A stretch of 64,000 nucleotides of DNA from Thalassotalea_F euphylliae. GTDB taxonomy: Bacteria > Pseudomonadota > Gammaproteobacteria > Enterobacterales > Alteromonadaceae. The position numbers were made by a program, and so were the translations under genes. The notes under the pieces are model-generated. The model was not told the origin of the DNA. It saw nothing but the letters and a program-made list of their open reading frames with translations, and did no database searches. This document shows, piece by piece, positions 8,252-16,888 of this stretch. Position 1 is the first letter of the stretch. Each line of letters starts with the position of its first letter. The DNA is taken from contig NZ_JBHUIB010000012.1 of assembly GCF_042682785.1 (NCBI RefSeq), forward strand, positions 186,001-250,000. The letters run 5' to 3'.

Positions 8252-9598
8252 TTATTCTTGTTCCGCTAATTTCTTTTCTAAGTAATGGATGTTCGCACCG
8301 CCATTAACAAAGCCTTCATCATTCAAAATATCTTGGTGAAGTGCGATGTTTGTTTTGATGCCATCTACAACTAATTCATTTAGTGCATTACGCATACGAG
8401 CGATTGCGACAGCACGGTTGTCACCATAAGTGACCAATTTACCTACCATCGAGTCATAGTGTGGCGGCACAGAGTAGTCTGCATAAATATGAGAATCCCA
8501 GCGTACGCCCATACCACCTGGAGGATGGAAGCGGGTAATTTTACCTGGTGAAGGGATAAACGTACGAGGGTCTTCAGCATTGATACGACACTCAATAGCG
8601 TGACCAGCAATCTTGATATCGTCTTGTGTGTAAGACAAAGGTTGTCCAGCAGCAACGCGCAGTTGCTCCTTGATCAAATCAACACCTGTGATCATTTCAG
8701 TTACAGGGTGCTCTACCTGAATACGCGTGTTCATTTCAATGAAATAGAATTCACCGTTCTCGTATAAGAACTCAAACGTGCCAGCACCACGGTAGTCTAT
8801 TTCGATACATGCACGGCAACAACGCTCTCCAATTTGCTTACGCATTTCTGGTGTTATACCCGGTGCAGGCGCCTCTTCCACTACTTTTTGGTGGCGACGC
8901 TGCATTGAACAGTCACGCTCACCTAGGTGGATAGCATTGCCTTGGCCGTCTGCAATGACTTGTATTTCAACGTGACGAGGGTTTTCTAGGAATTTCTCCA
9001 TGTAAACCATGTCGTTATTGAACGCTTGACGTGCCTCAGTTTTAGTTAACTGAATGGCTTCAAGTAGCTCTGATTCTTCGCGAACGACACGCATACCACG
9101 GCCACCACCACCACCAGATGCTTTGATGATTACTGGATAGCCGATACGTTTACCATGTGCAAGGTTAGCATCTGCGTCGTCTGTAAGTGGACCATCAGAA
9201 CCAGGTACACACGGAACACCAGCAGCCTTCATTGCTTTGATAGCAGCTACCTTGTCACCCATGATGCGGATACTTTCTGCTTTAGGGCCGATAAATGTGA
9301 AACCTGATTGTTCCACTTGCTCAGCAAAGTCAGCATTTTCAGCAAGGAAACCGTAACCCGGGTGAATAGCAACAGCATTAGTCACTTCTGCCGCTGTAAT
9401 TATACTTGGAATGTCCAAGTAACTTTCTGTAGCTGGTGGCTTACCGATACAAATGGTTTCGTCAGCAAGCAAAACGTGTTTTAAGTTTTTGTCTGCTGTT
9501 GAATGCACCGCTACCGTTTTAATACCGAGTTCTTTACATGCACGTAAAATACGTAATGCAATTTCTCCTCGGTTTGCGATAACAACTTTATCTAACAT
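8252..9598 (-). CDS. accC: Acetyl-CoA carboxylase, biotin carboxylase subunit
   Basis: A 448-residue ATP-grasp enzyme that carboxylates the biotin carried by AccB, the first half-reaction of malonyl-CoA synthesis. It has the N-terminal Rossmann-like domain (MLDKVVIANRGEIALRILRA), the Gly-rich ATP loop KASGGGGGRGMRVV, and the carboxylase signature EMNTRIQVEHPVTE. It is full length. It lies 23 bp downstream of accB in the usual accBC operon, with aroQ upstream. AAGG precedes the ATG. Confidence 0.97.
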   Translation of the reverse strand: MLDKVVIANRGEIALRILRACKELGIKTVAVHSTADKNLKHVLLADETICIGKPPATESYLDIPSIITAAEVTNAVAIHPGYGFLAENADFAEQVEQSGFTFIGPKAESIRIMGDKVAAIKAMKAAGVPCVPGSDGPLTDDADANLAHGKRIGYPVIIKASGGGGGRGMRVVREESELLEAIQLTKTEARQAFNNDMVYMEKFLENPRHVEIQVIADGQGNAIHLGERDCSMQRRHQKVVEEAPAPGITPEMRKQIGERCCRACIEIDYRGAGTFEFLYENGEFYFIEMNTRIQVEHPVTEMITGVDLIKEQLRVAAGQPLSYTQDDIKIAGHAIECRINAEDPRTFIPSPGKITRFHPPGGMGVRWDSHIYADYSVPPHYDSMVGKLVTYGDNRAVAIARMRNALNELVVDGIKTNIALHQDILNDEGFVNGGANIHYLEKKLAEQE

Positions 9599-9621
9599 GA
9601 AACTAGCCTTATTGGTTGGGC

Positions 9622-10080
9622 TTATTCAATGATGAATAGCGGTTGGTCAAATTCAATAGCGTCTTCGTTTTGCGCTAAGATTTCTTTGATAACACCTGAC
9701 TTGTCAGCTTCAATTTGGTTCATCATTTTCATAGCTTCAACGATACACAGTGTATCACCAGCATTCACATGTTGACCCACTTCAACAAACGCTGGTGCTT
9801 CTGGCGATGGCGATGCGTAGAATGTACCTACCATTGGTGAACGTACAACGTGGCCAGAAAGTGCAGGTGCTGCTGACGCTTCTGCTGGTGCCGCAGCCAC
9901 TGGCGCTGCAGGTGCTACTGCAGGCGCTGCTGCCATCGGTGCTGCTTGCATCATAGGCGCTTGTACCATAGTACCGCCTTTGTTGATGCGGATTGACTCT
10001 TCGCCTTCAGAAATTTCAATTTCGTTGATACCTGATTCTTCTACTAACTCGATCAGTTTTTTAATTTTTCTAATATCCAT
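9622..10080 (-). CDS. accB: Acetyl-CoA carboxylase, biotin carboxyl carrier protein
   Basis: A 152-residue biotin carrier. The N-terminal MDIRKIKKLIELVEESGI helix is followed by an Ala/Pro/Met-rich flexible linker (about residues 38-72) and the biotinyl domain with the biotinylated Lys in VEAMKMMNQ. It shuttles carboxybiotin between AccC and AccAD. AAGGTG lies upstream of the start, and it is followed by accC in the same operon. Confidence 0.96.
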   Translation of the reverse strand: MDIRKIKKLIELVEESGINEIEISEGEESIRINKGGTMVQAPMMQAAPMAAAPAVAPAAPVAAAPAEASAAPALSGHVVRSPMVGTFYASPSPEAPAFVEVGQHVNAGDTLCIVEAMKMMNQIEADKSGVIKEILAQNEDAIEFDQPLFIIE

Positions 10081-10103
10081 GTGAACACCTTTGTGTCGTT
10101 TAA

Positions 10104-10559
10104 TTATTCGTTGTGAGAACTTAATGCTGAAATAGCAGCATCAAGCGCGAAAAAGTATCCCTGAGTCCCTAAACCACAAATCACGCCCTTGGCTATATCA
10201 GACAGGTATGAGTGATGCCTAAAAGGCTCCCTCGCATGTACGTTTGATAGATGTACTTCAATAAATGGAATATTCACTGAAAGTAATGCGTCTCTGAGTG
10301 CGATGCTGGTGTGGGTGAAAGCAGCAGGGTTGATAATGATGTAGTCAACTTGTTCAAAAGATTGGTGAATTTTATTTATCAAATCAGCTTCAGCGTTTGA
10401 CTGGTAACATTCAAGTGCAATACCACGCTTTGCTGCATGTTCTACGAGTTCTGTGTGAATGGCGTCCAGCGTCTTAGCGCCATAAATCTCAGGCTCACGC
10501 TTCCCTAACATATTTAAGTTTGGGCCATTAAGTACTAAAACGTTAAACTTTGCAGACAT
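10104..10559 (-). CDS. aroQ: Type II 3-dehydroquinate dehydratase
   Basis: A 151-residue dodecameric type II dehydroquinase (shikimate pathway, 3-dehydroquinate to 3-dehydroshikimate). Active-site elements are PNLNMLGKREPEIYG with the catalytic Tyr, NPAAFTHTSIALRDAL with the catalytic His region, and HLSNVHAREPFRHHS for substrate binding. The aroQ-accB-accC order is conserved in many gammaproteobacteria, and the 23-bp gap to accB suggests cotranscription. Confidence 0.96.
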   Translation of the reverse strand: MSAKFNVLVLNGPNLNMLGKREPEIYGAKTLDAIHTELVEHAAKRGIALECYQSNAEADLINKIHQSFEQVDYIIINPAAFTHTSIALRDALLSVNIPFIEVHLSNVHAREPFRHHSYLSDIAKGVICGLGTQGYFFALDAAISALSSHNE

Positions 10560-10910
10560 ATTCTTTAATCGTGTTGTTAATTTTGTAGTTGTTCATTGAT
10601 AGTGGCATACACTAGTTAAAAAACAAACAGCAATTAACAAAAAACTACATTTAATATCAAATTGAAGAATATTATAGCTATATCGACGAAATTCGCAGCA
10701 AAATACTGGTCTAATCACTTATTGGTGCAATTTGTTCATGAAAATTTCTTTGATGTGGGCGGGTATTTGTCTACAATTAACGGGAACGGATCACGTTATA
10801 TGTATGAAATACATAAGATTGTGGTTGGGGACCGGTTACTAAATTCAGTTTTTTGTAGTGTTGATTGCAGTAAGCATTATATCAATGACGAAGTATACAA
10901 GGACGTTGTT
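10560..10910 (+). other. Divergent intergenic region between aroQ and the PstS-like gene
   Basis: About 350 bp that carries control elements of both flanking units. It contains a sigma70-like promoter at 10750-10777. An open frame runs through it from a TTG at 10662, but that stretch has no protein-like character and lies upstream of the promoter, so I treat it as non-coding leader. AAGGA at 10899-10903 is the likely ribosome binding site of the downstream gene. Confidence 0.5.
10750..10777 (+). promoter_or_regulatory. Candidate sigma70 promoter of the PstS-like/porin/GGDEF-EAL operon
   Basis: TTGATG at 10750-10755 and TACAAT at 10772-10777 are separated by 16 bp (4/6 and 5/6 matches to consensus). 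It places the transcript start near 10784, which excludes translation from the TTG at 10662. Confidence 0.45.
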
Positions 10911-11330
10911 ATTAACAAGTTAGCCATTTTTACAGTATGTCTTTTGCTGTCGCTCAAAGCGCTTGGCAGCGAAGTTAGTGCCATCACTCATCCCTCTGTT
11001 GAAAAATCTGCCTATACCAAATTAGAGCTAAGACGTATTTTCTCGAAACGAGTGACCAAGTGGCCAAATGGTCAACCCATCGTCGTTTTCGTTTTAGAAA
11101 GCTCTCATCCTCTCCATAAACGCTTTTCAAAAGAAGTGTTAAAAATTTTCCCTTATCAGTTGGACCGTATCTGGAACAAAATGACGTTTTCGGGCGTCGG
11201 CACTGCTCCTATCGTTGTCAAAGACTATGAAACCTTGCTCAAGGAAGTTAGAGAAACCCCTGGTGCGATTGGGTATGGAGAAAACATCACGCAAGAAGGA
11301 GGCCTGCATGTTGTTGAAATTAAAGAATAA
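10911..11330 (+). CDS. PstS-like periplasmic phosphate-binding-domain protein (probable ATT start)
   Basis: A predicted exported protein of about 139 residues. From 10911 it reads (M)NKLAIFTVCLLLSLKALG, a good Sec signal peptide, followed by a small PBP-like domain: LELRRIFSKRVTKWPNGQPI, FSKEVLKIFPYQLDRIWNKM, FSGVGTAP and PGAIGYGE. This is the compact 'phosphate ABC transporter substrate-binding-like' family, usually about 140 residues. No ATG, GTG or TTG lies at the right place; ATT at 10911 has AAGGA 7 bp upstream. Alternative starts (ATG 10800, TTG 10662) put 37-83 unrelated residues before the signal peptide. It overlaps the porin gene by 23 bp. It is probably a ligand-binding partner of that system; the ligand is unknown. 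Confidence 0.7.
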   Translation: MNKLAIFTVCLLLSLKALGSEVSAITHPSVEKSAYTKLELRRIFSKRVTKWPNGQPIVVFVLESSHPLHKRFSKEVLKIFPYQLDRIWNKMTFSGVGTAPIVVKDYETLLKEVRETPGAIGYGENITQEGGLHVVEIKE

Positions 11331-12525
11331 CTTCTTTCTTGTTGTGCGAATGATCGCAGCGATTACAGTGACCACTTTTGCTGGAGCAACCTGGGCAGCT
11401 GAAGAAAGCCGAAATCTTCAAGTCCATGGATTTGTCGCGCAAGGTGTTGCTCAGTCTAGTGGCAGCGACTTTGTTAATGACGATGGCGATATTTCAGGTG
11501 AACTGACGGAAATCGGTATTAATACTTCTTATCAATTCAGTGAAAACCTTCGTTTTGCAGGACAAGCGGTATACCTGAACGGTGGTAACCGATACGCTGA
11601 AGGCGCGCGCATTGATTATGCTCTTATCGATTGGGCTGTGTTTCAAAATCTTGATGAAGAACTTCATATTTATTTAGGCCGGTACAAAAACTACAACTGG
11701 CTTTATTCAAGTACCCGTGATGTGCCAATGACGCGTCCGTCTATTGTATTGCCGCAATCAATTTATTTTGATGGGTTTAGAGATATTGCTGTCGGCGGTG
11801 ACGGTGTCGCATTAACGTACTCTTTTGCTACGGAACAGTTTGGCGAGTTTGACTTTAATTTAAGCTACGGCACATCTGATATTTCGGATAAACAAACAAA
11901 AATTATATTGGGTGAGTTTGCCACAGGCGATATGAGCCATGATCGTGACATTCAAACAAGCTTATTCTGGCGTCCTAATGATACGCAATGGCGATTTGGC
12001 GCATCGTTACTAGATAGCGACTTTAGTTACGACCAAGGCGAAAATGACACCTTTTTTGATAATGATATCGTGCTCCAGCGTTACACGTTTAACGCTATTT
12101 ATGAGGGCGAGCGTTGGGAGTTCTCAACTGAATTACTTCAAGAGCGTTTTTTGCTCAAAGGTTTTTATTTTCCTGACTTTAAACAAGACAATATTGGGCA
12201 AGGATTTTTTCTTCAATCTCGGTATAAGTGGCAAGATAATACGCGTCTACTGGCACGGTTTGAGAAATTTTGGTCTAACAAAGATGATAGAAACGGCAGT
12301 GAGCTAGAAGAAATATCTGGCGGTTTATTGCCTCATTATTTCGGCTATCAACATGACTTCGTGTTAGGCGCGGAAATAGATTTAGCATCAAATTTACGTT
12401 TGCAGATTGAACATCATTGGTATGAAGGTACGGCGCGTTTAACACCTGTAGTGGTGCCTAACGTGCAACTTAATGATGAAGCACATTGGCAGTTATGGGC
12501 AGCTCAGCTGATTTATTGGTTCTAA
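11308..12525 (+). CDS. Porin-like outer-membrane beta-barrel protein
   Basis: A 405-residue outer-membrane protein. The start at 11308 has an excellent AAGGAGG (11296-11302) and gives a signal peptide ending ATWAAEES. The mature part begins LQVHGFVAQGVAQSS and consists of alternating amphipathic strands ending in WAAQLIYWF, with the terminal aromatic residue typical of barrels. Such sequences are usually annotated as TonB-independent porin-like proteins. It sits between a PstS-like protein and a GGDEF-EAL protein, with a 4-bp gap to the latter. The transported compound cannot be read from the sequence. Confidence 0.8.
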   Translation: MLLKLKNNFFLVVRMIAAITVTTFAGATWAAEESRNLQVHGFVAQGVAQSSGSDFVNDDGDISGELTEIGINTSYQFSENLRFAGQAVYLNGGNRYAEGARIDYALIDWAVFQNLDEELHIYLGRYKNYNWLYSSTRDVPMTRPSIVLPQSIYFDGFRDIAVGGDGVALTYSFATEQFGEFDFNLSYGTSDISDKQTKIILGEFATGDMSHDRDIQTSLFWRPNDTQWRFGASLLDSDFSYDQGENDTFFDNDIVLQRYTFNAIYEGERWEFSTELLQERFLLKGFYFPDFKQDNIGQGFFLQSRYKWQDNTRLLARFEKFWSNKDDRNGSELEEISGGLLPHYFGYQHDFVLGAEIDLASNLRLQIEHHWYEGTARLTPVVVPNVQLNDEAHWQLWAAQLIYWF

Positions 12526-12529
12526 TCAC

Positions 12530-14980
12530 ATGGCAAAAACGTTTGTAAGTGTACCCGTCAAACTACTGAGCCTTATCGTAGGCACATTGCTGTTGATGAG
12601 TGCAGGCTTTTCGACGTTATCTCTTTGGCGCTTACAAGACGAATTTGACCAGTTTCAAGATGATAAACACGCACTAAGTGTTAGCCAGTTCAATTTGGAA
12701 AAGGAAGGGCTGGACAACCAACTTCGCATTTGGGTGGAGTCTTTCTCAGACATTGTTGGCGTTGCTGAACAAGAAAGTTTCGATACATTAATGGGAGCGG
12801 TTGCGGAACAATTTTACGCCTTGCAGTTGCATTTGAATGTAGAAAAGCTTTGGCTTGTCGATGAGAACTTTCAAACACTATGGTTATCGCCTGATTTTAC
12901 GCCTCGCCTGGTGAGGGAGCATGTAGGGGAAGTGTTAAAACTTCAAGAGCCTTTCAGTTCTATCCATTGTGAAAATGATTGTCAGTTATACACCAGCGTA
13001 CCTGTTATAAATGCGAATGGGCAGATAGCGGTTATTACTATGTCAGCCTCGCTCATAGACGTCATTTTTTCGTTAAACAAAAGTTTGAGCAGTGATGTCG
13101 CTGTGATCAGTATGCCCAGTACGCGTGAGTTGCAATTAGGCGCAGCTAATATTATTTCGGCATCAGATAAATCGCTTGCTGAATCGCTATTTAATCAAGG
13201 TTATCCACCATCGGATACGCTGAACATACTCAACAACGGTTTAGAATTTTCTATTGACGATAAGCATTACCTGATGAATATCATGCGTTTGGCTCGCTAC
13301 GAAAAGCTGAGTTACTTCTTAGTGATATTTGACGATTTAAGTGATGTAAAAAAGAGTAACGAAGACTATAGAAAGTACTTTTTAATCACAGAGTTATTAA
13401 TATTTTTAGCGTTTGCTATCCTCGTATTCTTTATCACTAATCCATTTACACGCCGTCTCATTAACTTGTCAAACGCATTACCGATGCTCGCGCAGAAAGA
13501 ATTTATCGAATTCCGTAAGGTGCCATTGACGAGACGTAGTTTGTTTGTAGACGAGCTCGATATTTTGGCGAATTCAGCACAAGAGCTTAGCTTTGAACTA
13601 GAGCAATTGAATATTGAAGTAGAGCAGAAAACGAAAGAGCTCGAAAATATTGCGATGTACGATTTATTAACAGGTCTGCCAAATCGCAATATGCTCAATT
13701 TACAGCTAAAAAAATTAGTTGCTAATTTACATCGCTCCCCAGGTGGATTGGGTATTCTCTTTCTCGATTTAGATGACTTTAAAAAGGTAAATGATAGTCA
13801 TGGACATGGCGAAGGTGATCGCTTACTCGAAGAAGCTGCAAATCGTGTAAGAACCAGTATTCGCAAAGTGGATATGGCGTGTCGTTTTGGTGGTGACGAG
13901 TTCGTCGTCATTCTAAACCAAATAAAGTCGGTTGAAGACGCGATTATCGTGGCGGAAGATATCCTTAATCGCTTCAAAGCACCAATAAAAATAGATTCAA
14001 GTATTTTCTACGTTTCCACCAGTATTGGTATTGTTTACAGTGATAATGAGAGTATTCGCGCAGATGATCTTGTTAGTTTTGCAGACATTGCTATGTATGA
14101 GGCTAAGAAAAGCGGTGGCGCGCAATACCACATTTACCGCCCAGAATTATTCACTCGTGTTGCACAGCGTGTGGCGATTGAAGGGGAAGTAAGACAGGCA
14201 CTACTGAAGAAACAGTTCAGCTTAGCCATGCAGCCACAGTTAGAGGCAAAAACCAAACGGCTAGTTGGTTTTGAAGCCCTTTTACGCTGGTATCACCCAG
14301 AGCGGGGAATGATCCCGCCAGATGAATTTATTCCGATTTTAGAAAATTCAGAGTATATGATAGAGCTGGGCTACTGGGTGATGCGTCGTTGTTTTGAACT
14401 TGCGGTTGAGTACAAAGAGCATGGATTAAAAGACTTTACTATTGCTATCAATTTATCAGCAATGCAGTTTCTTGACCCCAATTTGAATGATTATTTACGT
14501 CAATTGATGCGTCGCTTCAACATGCCAGCGAAATACTTTGAATTAGAGTTAACAGAGCAAACACTCGTTTCAGATATTGATCGCGCAATTGATGTCATGA
14601 AACGCTTGAAAGATATTGGCTTTACCTTTGCCATCGATGACTTTGGCACAGGTTACTCATCGCTCGCCTATTTGAAAAAAATGCCAGTAGACGTCATTAA
14701 GATCGACAAGAGTTTTGTGTTTGGTATGTTGGAGAATGACTCTGATTACCAAATTATCATGTCGACCATCGCCATGGTGAAAAACCTGCGCTTGAAAGTG
14801 GTGGCCGAAGGCGTCGAGAGTAGTGCACAACTGCGCAGTTTAACCATCAACGACTGTGATATCGTTCAAGGTTACTATTTCTCTAAACCGATCCCAGAAA
14901 AAGATGTTATTGATTTTGTTGATGAGAAAATTGATGACGGTTACTGGAAAACACAAGTAAAAAAACCTGCCGATAATTAA
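12530..14980 (+). CDS. Membrane GGDEF-EAL protein (c-di-GMP cyclase/phosphodiesterase)
   Basis: An 816-residue inner-membrane signalling protein. TM1 is at about residues 8-30, a periplasmic sensor region at 31-278, TM2 at 282-303, and a linker/coiled coil at 320-375. The GGDEF domain (about 377-545) has RFGGDEF intact and an RxxD inhibitory site (RKVD) five residues upstream. The EAL domain (about 560-805) keeps EALLRW, NLSAMQF, ELELTEQ, DDFGTGYSSL, KIDKSF and EGVES, so both activities are potentially intact. It follows the porin gene by 4 bp without a clear Shine-Dalgarno sequence, suggesting translational coupling. The periplasmic part may sense the state of the PstS-like/porin partners (inference). 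Confidence 0.92.
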   Translation: MAKTFVSVPVKLLSLIVGTLLLMSAGFSTLSLWRLQDEFDQFQDDKHALSVSQFNLEKEGLDNQLRIWVESFSDIVGVAEQESFDTLMGAVAEQFYALQLHLNVEKLWLVDENFQTLWLSPDFTPRLVREHVGEVLKLQEPFSSIHCENDCQLYTSVPVINANGQIAVITMSASLIDVIFSLNKSLSSDVAVISMPSTRELQLGAANIISASDKSLAESLFNQGYPPSDTLNILNNGLEFSIDDKHYLMNIMRLARYEKLSYFLVIFDDLSDVKKSNEDYRKYFLITELLIFLAFAILVFFITNPFTRRLINLSNALPMLAQKEFIEFRKVPLTRRSLFVDELDILANSAQELSFELEQLNIEVEQKTKELENIAMYDLLTGLPNRNMLNLQLKKLVANLHRSPGGLGILFLDLDDFKKVNDSHGHGEGDRLLEEAANRVRTSIRKVDMACRFGGDEFVVILNQIKSVEDAIIVAEDILNRFKAPIKIDSSIFYVSTSIGIVYSDNESIRADDLVSFADIAMYEAKKSGGAQYHIYRPELFTRVAQRVAIEGEVRQALLKKQFSLAMQPQLEAKTKRLVGFEALLRWYHPERGMIPPDEFIPILENSEYMIELGYWVMRRCFELAVEYKEHGLKDFTIAINLSAMQFLDPNLNDYLRQLMRRFNMPAKYFELELTEQTLVSDIDRAIDVMKRLKDIGFTFAIDDFGTGYSSLAYLKKMPVDVIKIDKSFVFGMLENDSDYQIIMSTIAMVKNLRLKVVAEGVESSAQLRSLTINDCDIVQGYYFSKPIPEKDVIDFVDEKIDDGYWKTQVKKPADN

Positions 14981-14987
14981 GCTGATT

Positions 14988-15647
14988 ATGACCTCGTGGA
15001 CTGATTTACTCGCTGTTGAAAAACAGCAGCCTTACTTCATTGATACACTCGAATACGTAGAGCAACGCCGGAGCGAGGGTATTACTGTCTACCCGCCGAA
15101 AGAAGAGGTCTTTAACGCTTTTCGTGTACCAGCTTTTGATCAGATAAAAGTCGTGATTATTGGCCAAGATCCCTATCACGGCCCTGACCAAGCTCACGGG
15201 CTGTGCTTTTCTGTCAAACCCGGTATTAAGCCTCCTCCATCGCTTGCCAATATGTACAAAGAGCTTGCGAAGGATATTGACGGGTTTCACATTCCAGAGC
15301 ACGGTTATTTGCAAGGGTGGGCAGAGCAAGGTGTGTTGCTGCTTAATACCGTATTAACGGTTGAGGCTGGACAAGCGCATTCGCATAAACACCTAGGGTG
15401 GGAACAATTTACTGATCGCGTTATTGAGAAAATCAGTGAACATAGTTCAGGCGTGGTTTTCTTATTATGGGGTTCACACGCACAGAAAAAAGGTAAGTCG
15501 ATAGATACGCAAAAACATGCTGTGTTAACGGCACCTCATCCTTCTCCTTTATCAGCACACAGAGGCTTCTTTGGTTGTCGTCATTTTTCACAAACTAACG
15601 ACATACTTGTTCAACAAGGTAAATCACCGATTAATTGGCAGGTGTAG
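14988..15647 (+). CDS. ung: Uracil-DNA glycosylase
   Basis: A 219-residue family 1 UDG that removes uracil from DNA in base-excision repair. The catalytic water-activating loop GQDPYHGPDQAHGLCFSV carries the catalytic Asp, and the Leu-intercalation loop HPSPLSAHRGFFGCRHF is near the C-terminus. It starts 7 bp after the GGDEF-EAL stop, and its 3' end overlaps the convergent diguanylate cyclase gene by 17 bp. Confidence 0.97.
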   Translation: MTSWTDLLAVEKQQPYFIDTLEYVEQRRSEGITVYPPKEEVFNAFRVPAFDQIKVVIIGQDPYHGPDQAHGLCFSVKPGIKPPPSLANMYKELAKDIDGFHIPEHGYLQGWAEQGVLLLNTVLTVEAGQAHSHKHLGWEQFTDRVIEKISEHSSGVVFLLWGSHAQKKGKSIDTQKHAVLTAPHPSPLSAHRGFFGCRHFSQTNDILVQQGKSPINWQV

Positions 15648-16758
15648 AGACAGAATCTCCAATATGTGGCTTTTTGACTAAAGGCATAGTTCGGTCGCGT
15701 CCAGCCTCTTTTGCTTGATAAAGGGCAAGGTCAGCGTGATGTAGTGCCTCAACAATCGATTGAGACTCCGAGATTTCCTGCATGCCAAAGCTGACGGTAC
15801 AGCGAATAACGTCACTCTTGTGGGCTAAGGAAAAGTCTCTTACTGCTTGGTGTAGTTTTTCGCAAAGCGCAGCAGCATGGTTTATATCTGTTTGAGGTAA
15901 AATAAATAGAAATTCTTCTCCACCCCAACGAGCAACAGTATCTTGCGCTCGAATTTCATGTTTAAACAAGTCTGCCAATGCTTTCAGCATGACATCGCCA
16001 CCTTCATGACCAAACTGATCATTAATGGACTTGAAGTGGTCTACATCGCAAAGTAGCACGGAAAAGGGCTGTTGCGTGCGCTTCATGCGGTGGAATTCGT
16101 ACTCTAGTTTCTCAAGCGCATCCCGTCTATTTGACAGTTTTGTCAAGGGATCAAACTTAGCTAACCGTTCAAATTCTTGGCTGATCTCGAGAGTGATCCG
16201 GTACGACTCTTCGCGCGAGTGTTCATAAAATGCCGATAAAAAAGTGACGGTTAGGAACGATAAGATGAGTCTTGTTTTATGGTCAATATCATACGTTGTC
16301 GCCAGTAATCTCTCGTCTGGATAGAACATAATAATTGAGATAATGATCAGAAATACGCCTAAATCGAACAGCCCTTTTTTAAAGCCGTGTAAGAACAATG
16401 CAACAGGCGCTACCATAAATATCCATAAAGGGCCTGTATTGTTTACCCCTCCAGAATAGACTAGGTAAATCATTAATATCATTAAAGAATACAGGACGAT
16501 ATTCGAGGCAAGGTCAATATTGCCTGTGCGCTTTTGAAGGTAAAAACCCAAAAGGTAGGTGCCACTTGCGATAAACAGGATAGCTGCAAGTAACCAATCT
16601 TGTGAAAACAACCCATTAATGGCCATCATGCCGGTAATCGACATACCTACGAAAGAAAAAAGGTTGACCACATACATACGACGATAGCGTTCGTCGTGTT
16701 TGTTTTCACCTAATCCAGCGCGAAAATACGATAGCAACAGTTGTTTCAACGTTTTCAT
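15631..16758 (-). CDS. Membrane diguanylate cyclase (GGEEF)
   Basis: A 375-residue inner-membrane protein with about five or six N-terminal helices (residues 25-185) without a large periplasmic domain, and a C-terminal GGDEF domain starting FDPLTKLSNRRD. The active site is ARWGGEEF, with an RxxD inhibitory site (RAQD) at the correct distance, so it should synthesise c-di-GMP with product inhibition. The ATG at 16758 is preferred over a TTG at 16767. The 3' end overlaps ung tail to tail. The stimulus is unknown. Confidence 0.9.
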   Translation of the reverse strand: MKTLKQLLLSYFRAGLGENKHDERYRRMYVVNLFSFVGMSITGMMAINGLFSQDWLLAAILFIASGTYLLGFYLQKRTGNIDLASNIVLYSLMILMIYLVYSGGVNNTGPLWIFMVAPVALFLHGFKKGLFDLGVFLIIISIIMFYPDERLLATTYDIDHKTRLILSFLTVTFLSAFYEHSREESYRITLEISQEFERLAKFDPLTKLSNRRDALEKLEYEFHRMKRTQQPFSVLLCDVDHFKSINDQFGHEGGDVMLKALADLFKHEIRAQDTVARWGGEEFLFILPQTDINHAAALCEKLHQAVRDFSLAHKSDVIRCTVSFGMQEISESQSIVEALHHADLALYQAKEAGRDRTMPLVKKPHIGDSVSTPAN

Positions 16759-16844
16759 TACTGTCAATATATAGTATTTATCATGACTATCATAGGGCTA
16801 AAGTGCCCACATTTTATTTCACTAAATATGAAGTGATATAGCAA

Positions 16845-16872
16845 CAAAAACGCCGCTGTGTAGCGGCGTTGT
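16845..16872 (-). terminator. Rho-independent terminator after dsbD
   Basis: The perfect stem AACGCCGCT/AGCGGCGTT with a 4-nt loop is followed by TTTTG on the minus strand, 17 bp past the dsbD stop. Confidence 0.85.
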
Positions 16873-16888
16873 TTAAGCGGTATTTTGT

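Noticed and set aside
10662..10910. Upstream extension of the PstS-like gene from TTG 10662
   Set aside because: The extra residues look non-protein-like, include several clustered Cys and aromatic residues before a clear signal peptide, and lie upstream of a good promoter.
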